Below, piece by piece: positions 10,645 to 23,205 of a DNA stretch of 64,000 bases. Made by a program: the position numbers and the translations under genes. The first letter of the stretch is position 1, and every line of letters starts with the position of its first letter. This DNA is from Eutrigla gurnardus (lineage: Eukaryota > Chordata > Actinopteri > Perciformes > Triglidae): NCBI GenBank assembly GCA_963514095.1, contig OY741268.1, positions 10,686,208-10,750,207 on the forward strand, in the 5' to 3' direction. The notes below the pieces were generated by a model. The model worked only from the letters and a program-made list of their open reading frames with translations, ran no database searches and was not told where the DNA came from.

Positions 10645-13560
10645 TTTGTGTCAATGAAATTCAACACTTCCTGCTCAGATATTTCACATTAAAAGGCCCT
10701 CCAGGGGCTCAAACTGCACAATCCTTCTGTTTTGAGTTTTTAATTTGAAGCTTTTGCAGAAGTGTTGACTTCTATTGAAAGTAAACACCAAATAATGAAG
10801 TTACCACGTTAGCCAGGATGTTAAAGGTAATATGTACTCCTGCTTCCTCGTATTTCTCTATGACAACACCAAGTAAGGAATATAAGCGTGCCGTGCCGTG
10901 TGATTGTATTCTTTCCAAAGCAGGTCGGCCTTTACATGCTGGTTTCTTGTTAGTGTCACACACTGAAATGCTGGACAGCAGATGCGTTTTTGTGTCTGTG
11001 TGTGTACTTGACAATGTGCGTTTGTGTCCCTGCCACGTGTGTTTGCATTTAATGGTCCCGCATTCACCTTTCCGTATCCACAGGACTCCTCTGAGTCTGC
11101 AGCGAGGAGGAGAGGCGAGGAGAAATGAGTGTAGCAGAAAACAGGAAGGCAAGAAAGTCTTGTTTTGTTTCACTTCCTGCATCCGTGATGATATGCCCCG
11201 CCCCGATTTGTTCCACCTGTATCTGATCACCCTGCTCTCCTTGTGTAAGGTAAGTCCCGCCCCTTCCAGTGGACCCCCATGGGACCTTGCTTCGGGAAAA
11301 TACGGTAGTCAATGAAGAGACAGATCTCTTTTTTGTATCCAGTTTTAATTGTGCTGAATTGATGTTGTCAACAAAGATCAGTTTGAACCTCAAGAAAGTC
11401 ACATTTTGTAATTAGAAAGACTTAACAACCAAAAGTGACGTCTCTCTGAAGCTACAACGCCTGTGATCTGTAACAGGATCTCACTCACACAAAGGATTCA
11501 CTGGAAAAAACAAATTAACATTATCTTATCTGATGTAAAATAACGTTACATTTTTGATGGAACGTAGCTAATTTAGCTCACTAGCTAGCCAAGCTAACGG
11601 CCGTAAGAGATGAACTACTTCTTCACTCACAACTTAATGATACTACAACAAACTGCATCATTGAAAGTAAACTTTCAGAATGTAATTCGTGGTACAATGC
11701 GTATCAGATCAAAACCATATTTGTCTTTGTTAATTCAACGTGCTTGTCTCATGCCTTGCATTTACTCCTTTTTGCACTGAAACCAGGACAAAAGTGAGGA
11801 GACAAGGAGAGAAGGTAGGTAAGATAAAACAATAGAAGACAAGACAAAGGAAGCCGGGGGCAGAAGAAGCCTTGACAGACATTAATTTGGCAAAATATTT
11901 AAGGCTAATAAGATGACTAATTTTAGAGGCTGTCTTCTGGCTGTGCTGGCACATCCTCAGAAATACATTATCTTGGTAAAAATCATTGATAATTAATGAA
12001 AGAAAATGTAATTCCAGGAAATGAATTATGGGATACACAGCCTGACCCAGCCAGCTAATTATGCTGATGGCTCATTAAATGCTCAAATGCTTTGGCCTTA
12101 CGGTGATCTTTCTTTTAACAGGTCAGTGATCATACTATAGAATCACAACATGCAGGGGTTGTCTTGTTTCAAGGGACGCTATTTCATTTGGAAGAGCCTT
12201 GGCTTTAATGCTGGCAATGCACAGCTGCTGGTTTGGCTGATGAAAGGGATGCAGTCAGCTGAGATCTCGTGATTCATGGGAACATAAAAACGCAATCTGC
12301 TGCAACGCCGGTTCACTCAGGAGTCAGAAACCAGAAAGGGTGTCACCATACTCCTGTTACTGCTATAGTGCCACTAATGTAGCTGGTGGATTTTTCTATT
12401 CAATTTAAAGCAGTAAAGAGTCAGAGGAAAATGTAAATCAAGATATTAGAAATAAAAATAAAATCAATTTGGCTTTTTGCAAACAACTGCCTAAACTGTT
12501 GCTAAGGACTCCAGTAGAAGATTTGTGAGGTAGATCCATTTTGCACCACATCTGTGGTTGTCAAATAATATAACACAATCATATTTGATTCTCATCTGGG
12601 AAAACCTTGACAAAAAAATTAAATCTTGCTGTATAAAAGTAAGCATATACCCCGTGATACAGATGTTTAAACACCCTGGAAACCATCACAACATACAACA
12701 GATCAATGATATGTTAAACTCTTAATAGAAACAGCCCCATCTCAAGACAGGCCGTGAAATGTCATGAAACGCAATTGGTTTCATGTACAGAGCAATGCAT
12801 TGTCAATTTTTTGTCGCTCAGCATGAAAACATAACATAAAGTCAATTTAATTAAAAACATCCATGTGACTTTGCAATGGCCAGAGCGAGTGACGTAGTAT
12901 TACATATATTGAATATATTGAGAGACTATGGTAGGTGTGCGGGGGGAGCTGGACAGGTAAAGCAAATACACAATAAAAATACAATTTGGTGTACGCACAA
13001 ACAATACTTGTAACTTAAATACATTAGTGTGAAAGTCAAGCTTAGCAACACAAAAAAAACATGGAAAATTGGTGTCCATGTTCACAAATCACTAGAATTT
13101 AATTTTGTGGCAATTTAGGTGAAAATGTATAATAAAATGGAAACAAGACCATTCAAGAGCTGCTGAATTATTCTTTAAAACAATATAGTGTGCATCTTGT
13201 GTTCATTAATAACCTGTTGAAGGTCTTTACCACTTCCTTCTCGCAGTCAAACTGGCAAGACAAGGAGAACGCTTTAGGTAATTACCATGAGCTAATATTT
13301 TGACAGAAGGCGGCAGGTGTTCTCTGCTCAGCACGACATCCATCCCACAGTGAGGGATAAAGGCTAACATATGATCTTCACTCCTACTAGTTAGATGACC
13401 TTTCAAACGATTACCTTGATTAAACTGCACATTAGTCACGTACTTCCAGTAGCGCTGCTCAGTCAGCCGGGAAATCAGTCTCAGGGACGGAGAAAACGAA
13501 GTAGTAGTGGAGAAGTGTTTCAGGTTGTCAAGTGTTTTCAGCTGTTAAACTTACAGGGAA
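10645..13560. other. Intergenic spacer with candidate conserved block
   Basis: No gene is supported. A long chance frame at 10818-11315 contains no recognisable domain. About 12735-12950 is another copy of the old repeat noted at 3440-3620. The stretch 11875-12130 is unique-looking, rich in TAATTA/ATTAAT words and free of repeat character, and is a candidate conserved regulatory block by appearance only. Confidence 0.45.
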
Positions 13561-13562
13561 TG

Positions 13563-13775
13563 TTTTTAAAGGGGACATATGCTCACTTTCAGGTTCATAC
13601 TTGTTTTTTGGGGTTTCTATTAGAACATGTTTACATGCTTTAATGTTGAAAGAACACATTATTTTTCGTCTCAACATACCTGTATTCTCCCTCCATCTGA
13701 AACGCCCCCTTTTCTTGTGCCTGTCTCTTTAAGAACCCCACCCGAAAAAGCATTTCACAGCATTTAAAATTAGTT
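13563..13775 (+). repeat. Teleost dispersed repeat fragment (ggggacatat family)
   Basis: The run from 'aaaggggacatatgctcac' through 'aggttcatacttg', 'agaacatgtttacatgcttt' and 'gcctgtctctttaaga' is a repeat I recognise as very abundant in percomorph genomes. The copy stops before the part that usually follows the 'cctgtctctttaag' block, so it is truncated. I do not know its class. Confidence 0.65.
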
Positions 13776-14039
13776 AATTTAAAAAAAAGAGGAACACGTC
13801 AAAAAACTCCTTCAGGCAAGGTGGCGAAGGGAAAACAGGATAGCGCTCAACAACCCGAAAAATAACAGTCTCTAGGCAACACAATACTCAGACAAGCTAT
13901 GTTTATTACCACGTAGGAGATCTGGCACCAGATTGAACCATGAGTCGGTCTTAAGTACCCGGTCCACCGGTGATCTGATTGCCGATTGTGTCCTGGTGCG
14001 GTGTGGAAAAAGCACAACAACAACAAAACTGACAACCCT

Positions 14040-14226
14040 GACACCCGGCTCCTCCAGTCCATGTGCCGAAGTGTCCTTGGGTAAGATACTGAACCAAAAT
14101 TGAAAGTAGCTCTTCTGTGATTGGTGTATGAATGTGTGTGAATGGGTGAAAAGACTGGATGTAGTGTAAAGTGCCTTGAGTAGTCGACAAGACAAGAAAA
14201 GCGCTCTATAAATGCAGGTCCATCCA
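14040..14226 (+). repeat. LINE/SINE-type 3' tail repeat
   Basis: The wording 'gtccttgggtaagatactga', a TGTGTGAATGGGTGAA stretch, 'gtaaagtgccttgagtagtc' and 'gaaaagcgctctataaatgc' is the standard 3' tail shared by many fish L2-type LINEs and the SINEs that borrow their tails. The head of the element is not recognisable upstream; 13930-14040 may belong to it. Confidence 0.65.
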
Positions 14227-14337
14227 AAACAATGGGAAAAAAGACAAAGGGTCTTTGAGGACAAGGATGGATGGAGGGACAGAGAGGCACAATGTGACAG
14301 AATATTACCAGAAATATGCATGAACTATTATACTAAC

Positions 14338-14363
14338 TATTATACAATATATATTGTATAATA
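14338..14363. repeat. 26-bp perfect AT palindrome
   Basis: A perfect A/T palindrome centred between 14350 and 14351, followed by a second partial copy of its right half near 14372-14395. It resembles the cruciform-prone AT palindromes common in vertebrate spacers. Confidence 0.85.
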
Positions 14364-14399
14364 TTAGGGTTCTATATTGTATAATATTGTATTATATGT

Positions 14400-16480
14400 A
14401 ATACATGTCATTATAATGTGGTAAATGAATGCATTAATACAGCTGGCTCACTGTGAATAGATCCAGACCGGCTTGTCTTTCTCTCTGTAAATCAAAGCCA
14501 GAGCTGTATACAAAAGGTTTGTGTGTAGTGGGGGAACATTTACATTTGCTCTGCTTATATTGGAAAAGACAAACTGTTATAAGGGTCAACAGGGGGAGTT
14601 CATTTTTATCATGTTTTTTTCCAGGAACAAACCAATCGTAAATTCACTCTAAACAAACTTCTGGGCTTCCCAGGAGCCTCTGAATTCTTTCGGCTAAAAG
14701 GTCCCTATACATTAGAGAGATAAATAATCTTAACTAAGTGTAAAATTTATGGTTACGGGGCCAGTGGTCCAAGATACACACTGTGTAATTAGTATGCATC
14801 TGGGGTCTTTCATTGCTCCCATGTTTCCTGTTTGTCAGCTATATAATAAAGATATAAGTGCCAGACAATTCAGTGACCACCCTAGTGGTCTTTGTGAGTC
14901 AGCCAGCTCTTCAGTCTTTGTACCGTTTCATTGCTACTAGTGCAACGTGTAAATATAGCAATACCCCATTAGCATTTTATCCTTCAGGATACCTGAACTG
15001 TTTTTCCTAAAAACACACAATTCAAATGACTAGGAAAAAGACTTGTATTTTCACTTGAATATTTGCTTTGATTAAAAAAAATAATCTTAGCATAAGTATT
15101 TGTAATAATGTATTAGAAGCCTGGCGCTAAGGTAAGGAAGGTCATATAAATATAATATATCTAAATATTTTATATTGCTTTGTTGTGTTATTCCTTTTTA
15201 AATAACAGTATTTATTTATGTATTAGTGTCTCACCAAAAGCTACATTTTTGAAGGTCACATTTGAACACATCATAAAAAAGTTATAATTGACCATTGGCC
15301 AATACTCATTTTGACTCAAGGATGAGTGTGTTTATTTATTGTTCGAATCAAAAGTGTTGGAAGCCAAAACTTCCATATGGTCTGTCTGGAATTTTTATGT
15401 CACCAACTAAAAGCAGAGAACTCTTGATAACTCCAGAAAAGTTCCTCCTCTCAGGGCAAATTAACTCTGTAGAAATAGCAGCAGAGATACTTAGTTATAT
15501 CTGCAGAGTCTCCTTACAGAAACTGAGCAAATCCCAGGAAGACTTTGTCACCATTAGGTGACATGCTTCAACAATCCTCCACTTAGATGCAGCACAAAAA
15601 TGTTCTCTCAGCACAAAAATGATCCAATTTCAGCCATGTAAGCAGAAAAAAAAGTTTTTCATTCATAATTTCACTTACAGTTCAGTTTCAACACAACACA
15701 ATTAAGATGAGGAGTTCCCAACTCTTTCTGTCAGTCTCCAGCTCCCTGTCTCTCTCTCTCTCTGTAGGTCCTCCAAAATGCAAGATCCTGCCTCCCCTGG
15801 TGCAATGCATTATTCAGAGATCCTTTGATGCAGTTAAATTAAAGTGACAGATTCTGAAGCAGGCCATACGTCTGGAATCTGCAAAGCTTCGCCCAGAGGC
15901 AATTTGTCCCAGGACCCACAGTGGTGGAGTTGTACATTTATCTCAAGCTCTTTGGGACTTGAGTCTGAAAAGATGTCACAAACAAAACATGCTAATCTGA
16001 GAAAGACGTTTTGAATTAACTTGCAGCTATCGGTAGACAGATGTGGATCCTAATAAGAAGGGGTATAGGGCCAAACTACACTATATTTCAAATTCCAAAT
16101 GTATTCCAAATTTAGTCCCCAGTGCTCCCGTCTGCTGTAATTACAACATCCATCACACATTAAGAGGACTGCTCTCTACAGTTGACACATTTAAGGCGGA
16201 CATAGGATGCACTGCAGCTAAATGTGCACTTTAATTACCCACCGCCAGTCTACCCAGACACACTGTATGGACACACACACACACCACCCTCTTATCAAAC
16301 GGATTTGCAGATGTTCTCACACACTCCTCCAACTACCTTCATTCTCTGAAAGAAAGTGCAATAAATCCTTCTCGAGTAAAAAGCTAGTACTTAATCAATA
16401 CACCTGTTCAACAAGCATAAACATGTTAACATGTAGAAAAGCAATGTTATCTCCTCTGTCCGCAGTCTCCCATCCACCGC
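14400..16480. other. Intergenic spacer, nothing recognised
   Basis: AT-rich sequence without a supportable gene, RNA gene or repeat array apart from a short CT run near 15748-15765. Chance frames only. Confidence 0.5.
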
Positions 16481-16481
16481 T

Positions 16482-16946
16482 TGTCACGCCGGTGAGGTTT
16501 GTCTCGTCTTGGTTTTTGTCTTGTCATTTCTTGTTTTATTTTGAAAGTAACTCCCCTCTCGTTTCAGGTCACTTGCCATTTCTCATGTGTTTCCTGGTCT
16601 GACGTCATCCCCGATTCCTGATTGTTTATTGTTTATTTTATATTCAAGTCTGCCTCTCCCCTTGTCTTGTGCCAGCTCCAGCCACAGTCCATAGCCTTGC
16701 CAAGTTGGTATTTTGTGTTCTTATGTTTGTAGTTTTATGTTTGTAGCCCGTAGCCTCGTTTTTCCTCCCTGTGGAGTGATTTTTTGTTTGTAGTTTAATT
16801 TTTAAGCATTAGCCTGTTTTTCCTCCCTGTGGAGTGATTTTTTTGTTTTGTACTTTTTGATACCTTTTGACCTTTTTTGGAATAAAGACCTGTTTATACT
16901 GCCCCTCCTCTGCATCCGAGTCCTCCCTCCTTGTCCGAGCTTGACA
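16482..16946 (+). mobile_element. Solo LTR of a gypsy-type retrotransposon
   Basis: A 465-bp unit begins TGTCACGCC and ends GAGCTTGACA, so it has the TG...CA ends of an LTR. It is flanked on both sides by the 5-bp direct repeat CCGCT (16477-16481 and 16947-16951). An AATAAA signal at 16881-16886 is followed by a pyrimidine-rich end, which fixes the orientation as plus. The TG/CT-rich wording is typical of fish Ty3/gypsy LTRs. Inside, a segment of about 45 bases containing TTCCTCCCTGTGGAGTGA is present twice (about 16751-16795 and 16806-16850). No internal retroviral sequence remains, so this is the product of LTR-LTR recombination. Confidence 0.88.
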
Positions 16947-17204
16947 CCGCTGCTATTTTCTACACAAACACAGCACGTTCGTTCGGCTAATAGCAAATTG
17001 TTATAAACAAAACAAAAGCTGTCTGTATGTAGTCTAACTGTTAAGCTTAGTTTGCCACGTATCTAAAAATTTGGCAAATTTTTGTAGACTCAGCTGCTGG
17101 CCCGAGACAAACCAGCCCCTCCTCCTGCTGTAATGTTACCTGCAGGCTGTGAATCATATTAGCAGGAATGTAGCACAACATGGAAGTGAAAGCAGTGCTA
17201 TGTT

Positions 17205-17312
17205 TATTTAAATATGAAAGTGCAATAATATGTTGTCAATAAAATCAATTAATTATCGTGATAAATAATCGTGATCATCAGTTTGGCCATAATCGTGCAG
17301 CCCTACAATGAG
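17205..17312 (+). repeat. hAT-like element end (aatcgtgcagccctac)
   Basis: The stretch with repeated ATCGTGATAA/ATCGTGATCA words ending in 'ggccataatcgtgcagccct' is wording I know as the end of an abundant fish non-autonomous element. The partner end is not visible, so the copy is partial. Confidence 0.5.
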
Positions 17313-17421
17313 CAGGGTTAAACTTGTCGTTTCATACGTCCTCTGTGTGTATGCACTATATGGAAATGCATCTCTAAAGCACAGGCACCTTTGTTGTTGT
17401 TTTCTGTTTGTTTTTGCAACA

Positions 17422-17529
17422 GATCCTGAAGAGGACTTCATCAAGGGAATGGTGATTGGAATCCTTTTAGTCGTTGAAGACGTGAAGGAACCCCTTCCGG
17501 CATCCTACAATGATCTCGCGATGATCTGA
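17422..17529 (+). pseudogene. Exon-like relic, possibly of a multicopy fish gene
   Basis: After a pyrimidine-rich tract and 'gcaacag', a good splice acceptor, 35 codons are open (DPEEDFIKGMVIG... to ...YNDLAMI) and end at TGA 17527-17529. The composition is coding-like, unlike the neighbouring AT-rich spacer. The peptide reminds me of the region preceding the conserved tail of multicopy, transposon-linked fish proteins, but I cannot name the family. After the stop nothing of that kind continues. It could be chance. Confidence 0.3.
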
Positions 17530-17615
17530 TTGACATTTGAGGTATTTTTTGAAAAACACGTTTTTTCTATGTATGTCTTGAAGCATTTTATTGCAGCAAC
17601 ACTCACTCCTGTTGT

Positions 17616-17634
17616 CCCCCCCCCCCCCCCCCCC
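17616..17634. repeat. C19 homopolymer
   Basis: A run of 19 C. One of seven G or C runs of 17-24 bases in this window. Confidence 0.95.
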
Positions 17635-17934
17635 AAATGAAGTATGCTTTTCTTTTTACATGTGGAACACTGTGATTTCAGTTTTGGAGCAGCCCTGGGC
17701 TCTGAGCAAGAGTGATGATGTGTGAGAGGGCGTGAAGGCTTTTTTTTCTTTTGTCCACATGTCCCAAAGGAAGGTCTTTTTGAGTGTGGGTGGGTGGGAG
17801 TTTAAATGCATTCTGGAGCGTTTAATAAAAGTCCTGATTGAAATACGTCTTTTCAGTTTTTTTTTTTTTTTTTTTTTTAATGTTGGACTCGACTAGTTCT
17901 CATGTAGATTCACAGTAGCTTTATAGGTATTAGT

Positions 17935-18281
17935 TTTCTTGTCCTGGTGAGTTTTGGAAATCTGTATCAGCTTCTGTAAACTTGAGTAACTTGGTAATAG
18001 AAGTTGAAAAAAATAAGTAATTCATGTAGAGCCAACTTGGTACACATTTGTAAAAACTTGACAAAGTAAGCTTAACCAACATTTTTTCTTTTATCTTAAC
18101 TAATCTTTTCAAGTCCAAATTATTTTACCCAAGAAGTTGAGTCAACAAATTGCTTGTTGTGTGAACTAATTTATGCAAGTGTAATAAACTTGACTGTTGA
18201 CTTAACGTTGATATAACTCAGTCAAAGCAACAAGATGACTTGACTGAGTTAAGTTGAGTCAACAAATCCTTTTTTACAGTG
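17935..18281. repeat. Dispersed element with ttgagtcaacaaat words
   Basis: Repeated AGTTGAGTCAACAAAT-type words (about 18135-18150 and 18251-18267) and an end reading CCTTTTTTACAGTG (18268-18281) match an abundant fish non-autonomous element whose terminus is CACTGTAAAAAA. The opposite terminus is not recognisable, so the left boundary is approximate. Confidence 0.45.
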
Positions 18282-21226
18282 AACTGTCGCTTTGTGCCAC
18301 CAGTTTGGTTCTGCCCACAAAATGTCATTGTTTACAAACAGAAAATATGATTAATGATGATTTTCACATCATCCAAAATGGCATTCAGTCAATCATTTGT
18401 AAGAAGTACACATTTTTCTTGACAAAGACATTAAGCTGTTTCTGGAACATAATATAAATCTGCATTTTTTCGCATGCCACACCCCCATATTGTTTCAATT
18501 TCAGATTTTGGCCCCACCTGAAGTTGACTTAAGTGACATCACTTGAGGCAACTTATCAGATTTCACAAAGCCCCCTCAGGAGATACAGTTCTATTCTGGT
18601 TTCTATATGTACATGAATAAATGTAGTGACAGTTGTATAAGCTCAGTTATCCATACGGAAATACGTGGACGCCTGCTTGCACATTTCAAGCACTCTCCAT
18701 CTCTTTTCTTTCACAACAGATTAGTCTCAAACACAGAAACACAGAGACTCCTCCGATCGATCAAGGGTTCGCCTACCACTGTAAGGACATGTTTTTGAAC
18801 AGGAAAGCATTGACAATACAAGTACATTTTCAAGTCCAACACAACCTCTTGTCAGAAATAGTCACAAAAATAAAATGAAAGGTTTATTTTTCGGCACTCT
18901 GCAGGATTTTCAAGCTATTTTTCAATTCCAACAGGCAGTATCGTTTGTGCCTGCAGCGTACTATTATTTTTTTTTAGGGAAAACTTTATGGTTGAGCTCA
19001 AAATAACTATGTACAGTTAGATTAAGGCAACAACTATCTTCTCCATAGGACGCAAGTATTTCCTCAAAAAAACATCATTAGTATTTGGTTTTCATGATAT
19101 TTGTGTCTTTTAAAGGGCTGTGTGGTTCAAATTGATTTTTTTTTCTGCTCACTGCTTCCCAGTTTCACTCTAGGCAATTTGACCTGCCTACATTTATTTT
19201 CCAGGGTCCTTTAATATTTTGTAGGAAAAGCTCAGAGGCAGTCAAGCAGTTTCCAAAGGATCGTTTACGTATTCTGTCAATAGTTAAAGTTATCTTCATT
19301 ACCCAGACCAGGCCAAAAATCAATACTTCATCAGGGCTGTTTGGACCATGTCTGCACAGAGCAGTGAGTGAGCACACACTCAACCACATCCATTTTTATA
19401 AACCTCTAAGGCCTTATAACCTCGATGCAACCCTACGCCAAAAAGCTGGCAAAAAGTTACACTATGCTTCAGTGGATATTGCTCAGTAGGTGTGTTTACT
19501 AAGGAGGACGATGAGATGCTGTTGAAAGTGGCAATGGGGGCGTGCCCCTGTTTCTCCCTTTTTTACCCCCATTCTTCCTCTCCTGTTTTCAGCTGTCCGT
19601 CTCTGGCCGTGGTTACGCTTGTTTTAAAATGAAACAGCTTGTAACTGTTCGGGTCCACATATTTGTCCATACTTGACCCTTCTATGCAACCCGTCTGATC
19701 AGATAGTGATGGATCAGCCTGCTCACTGAAAAATGACGTTCCCACATGACGAAACTGCATTGGGAATTATGTTTAGAGTCGAACATATTTCGTGTGGATT
19801 ATGTTTGCTCTTGATGTATCGCAACTATGTAGTACTACTACTACTTCTACTACTACTACTAATACCTAAAGTGTGATACGTTCAGATCAAACATGACAAA
19901 ATGTGTTTCCCTTGAAATGTAATGCACAATTCACTTTGGTTGTGCGGGAACTTCATTTTAGGAGACTGGGCTGCTCATTCAGTGACAGTTTGACCGCACA
20001 CATGCTCAGTAATAGCACATTGTCACATTGGTGCACTCAGACAGATGACTTCACGACTATGGTGTGGTAGTAACCACCAACACACTCCCTCTCTCCTACG
20101 CCTTTACCACCTCTAACCCCTCGGCACTTTAAGACTACCTTCCCTGCATCTTCCCCGGATACCTGCTTCAGTGTCCCAATTTCCGAAAATATTAAGATCT
20201 ATCACTGGGGAACTTGGGAAAACATGAGCACCATGCTCCACCTTTGGTCCCAGCACAACCCAAACACCATAGGGAGCTTCACCCTTCCATGCAAAACTAT
20301 TTGAAATCCCCATCTCTTTGTAGTGAACATATCAAACGTGCAATAAAAACACACACAAAGCATATGCAATCTTTACATCTAAGTCTCAGGCATCAAATTG
20401 ACAAAGTGGGAAGACTTGGATTCCAGTTGTAATGGGTGTTTTGGTGAAACAGACCATGTTGTGATCAAGTCTGTAAATCCCACTTAGCTAAACGGAGAGA
20501 AGGGAATGGAGAAGGAGCGAAAGAGAACACACACAAACAACTATATTCCACTCAAGACGCATTGCAGTTGTATGGAGGCATCAAGTTTCTGCTCAAGTCT
20601 GCAGCACTCGGGGCTTCAAAACCCGCAGAATGCTTTTGTTTCTGAGCAGAGCTTTTAAGTATTCCCTTTGCTCCCCTGCTGTGGCTTGGGATAGTGTTTC
20701 TGCTTTTTTGTGGAGAAGTGAAACCAAATGATGCAGTGTGGCCAATCTCTTTCCACAGCACAAAGGTTGGTGGTTGGCTGTCAGGAGCCCTGGGAGACCC
20801 AAAGGTCCAGAAGGCAGTGTCAAAGAGCTCCCAGCCGAATGAGGATCCATGCAGCTTTATGAAACGTATTCGCTTTTTTAAGGTGCATTATCAATTGATG
20901 AGGGATGAATTGAGAGAAATAAGTCTGATCCAAAATGAGTGTCCAAAGAAAATTTTTCACAGGACAACAAAAAGGATTCAAGATGCAGTTCATCTGGTTC
21001 ATTTGTCAATGCTACCCACACTGTGGAAGAGAGGGTTGGTTCAATAGAGGGTTTTATGGGTAGCTCGCCATCCAAAGATAAAAAGGTGCCCAGGTGGTAA
21101 GTTCATCACCTAATCAACACAAATATGACCTATAAAAGGTTACACAAGGCAGACTGCATCCCAGCTTGGGTTGATTGTGAAACACTGGGCCCCTGGACAC
21201 AGGCATGAAGGCATGAAGACACACAG
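18282..21226. other. Intergenic spacer with small foldback
   Basis: No gene is supported. 19831-19862 is an imperfect (CTA)n run. A partial foldback lies at 19726-19962 (listed separately). The chance frames around 20100-21075 on both strands overlap each other and show no domain. Confidence 0.45.
19726..19962. repeat. Foldback repeat; related single copy at 41975-42045
   Basis: The left arm (about 19726-19790, AAAAATGACGTTCCCACATG and onward) is the inverted relative of the right arm (about 19893-19962, containing 'ggttgtgcgggaacttcatt'). A single arm-like copy with 'tttggttgtgtgggaacttg' lies at 41975-42045. The arms are diverged. The element is unclassified. Confidence 0.55.
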
Positions 21227-21490
21227 ACTTCATGGTTGTTTTGTGTCTCTCTGTAATCATTACGCATCTCTCTATTGTTTTCTGTCTCTTTTGGTTTTGG
21301 TGTAATTTTGTGCCTTTTTGTGGTCATGTTGTGTATTTGTCGTCATGTTGTGTCTTTGTGTTCATGTTGTGTCTTTTTGGTCATTTCGTGTCTTTGTGGT
21401 TCTACTAATGTTGAGTCTCTTATTTAATGCTTTGCGTATCTTTGTGGTTATTTTTCTCCTTTTCATATTCATTATGTCTCTTTAAAGAAA
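21227..21490. repeat. Degenerate minisatellite (tttgtgtctttttgtggtcatg)-like
   Basis: Irregular repeats of about 20 bases built on TTGTGTCTTTTTGGTCAT words run through this interval. They end close to a 23-base G run at 21497-21519. This array type is widespread in fish spacers. Confidence 0.75.
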
Positions 21491-21496
21491 TACAAA

Positions 21497-21519
21497 GGGG
21501 GGGGGGGGGGGGGGGGGGG
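21497..21519. repeat. G23 homopolymer
   Basis: A run of 23 G directly after the TTGTGTC minisatellite. Confidence 0.95.
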
Positions 21520-21724
21520 ACTTTGGACCTGATCCATTTATACATCTTGGAATCACCTATCAGCTGCTTTGTAACAAGCTGCATTAGGCCAACTGTTTTG
21601 TGTCTTTCATTCACATATCTTGCATTAAATCAATTATATGAAGAAAAAAAAAACAGAAGAAAAAAAACTAACTAGTGTTTTTCAAAATAAATGTGGTGGT
21701 ATACTTAACAAGTAGTGATTAGTA

Positions 21725-21910
21725 TTTATTTATTTATTTGTTTATTTCGGGCATGTCCGTTAAATCATCATCGCACATCTTGCTCACACAGTAAAAAATG
21801 AATACACATGGCCGAAAGGGAAAGCGGGAGAAGCCGAGGCTTATCTAGTCCCGCCCCCATTACCCACAGGGGGGAAAAGAAAGAAAAAATAATAAAAAAA
21901 ATAAATAAAT
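21725..21910 (+). repeat. LINE-type 3' end fragment
   Basis: The interval from 'ttatttcgggcatgtccgtt' through 'ggccgaaagggaaagcggga', 'cttatctagtcccgccccca' and the (AATAAA)n-like tail at 21885-21910 is wording I recognise as a recurrent fish LINE 3' end. Only the tail is present, as expected of a severely 5'-truncated insertion. Confidence 0.55.
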
Positions 21911-23129
21911 AAAATAAAATAAAGTATGGTAGGTGTTTTGATCAAAGAGTCACTTCCTGCTCTGTTTCATCAAGTTGAATGATTTATATCCATCCAAATC
22001 ATGGCTAAAGAAGCATATTCATGCTGAATTTTGAGCCCATTTCAATCTTTAAAACACATTAGGGAATATGGTGTATGATCAGCCACTGTATCGACTCAGG
22101 TCTGTCGCCCTAATGGTGGGGAAATGGCAGCTCTGAACAGCAGGGGATTTGCTGGTCTATAAGTGTGAAGAAATATGACAATGATGGTGCAGGGAAACAA
22201 GCAGGGCCATTCAATACAGATTATGTTGAGTTGTCCCTAATCACATATTGTAGCTTGAGTCAAATGCTGTGCTTACCTTATTGTTATTCTGCCAGTTTTT
22301 ACATTCATTCTCCAAACATAAATGAAAAGATTTATTTGCCATTTAAAAAAAAATCCCAATAGAATACACAGGAAGCAGGTCATTTGTCTCTACAGTTTAC
22401 TTTTCAGCAACTTCTCTTACTGAGAACTGAATGTTTTTTTTCTCTCCATTGAACAATAGCACACTATTCTCAACAAAAAACAGACCACTTTGATAGTTTT
22501 GTGATAAGAACGTAGGCAGCTTACTGTATCCTTAACTGACAGTAATCCATCCTGGGGAGGATCGGATGATTTATTCTGCATTGCAGCGTTAAACTTCGTC
22601 TTTGGTCTAAGTGATGTCACAGGTTCTGAAGAAGGGGCCATGCTGATTTTACAGAGCTTCTGTATTTCCAGGCGGCCTCATCAGCAGCTTTTATGGCTTG
22701 TGGACTTTAAAAACAACTTTGGAGAGAGCGTCATTGTAAAGTAAACCTGGAGGGTTGGAGTCTCCAAAAGAGCATGACAATTAAAGAATGCTTTGATATG
22801 ACTGGTGTTTGGGGATTGAAACTGCCAAGAGCATAAAACTGTAAAAAGTGTAAGTAACAAAAAAAGACCACTACTTACATACATTCAGAGAGGGATTATT
22901 AGTCTTTCATAGTTTTTTTAACATTCATTTTAAACTGACTTAAGCTAATACACTTGCTTGTACCTGCAGTGATAGCGTTCCACTATGAATTTAAAAAGCG
23001 GGAAATTTTATACAGCAATGTTACCTCTTGACACGTTTCTTGGTGAAGTTGTATGGGTCTTTACAGAAAGAGAGGCCAAGGTACTGATTGCATTTTACCC
23101 AGAATGCTTTTAGCCCTTATTCATCCATT

Positions 23130-23205
<76 letters not shown>

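Noticed and set aside
10818..11315. 165-codon open frame on the + strand
   Set aside because: Overlaps equally long frames on the other strand, contains no domain, and its Cys/Val-rich part comes from GTGTGT-like sequence.
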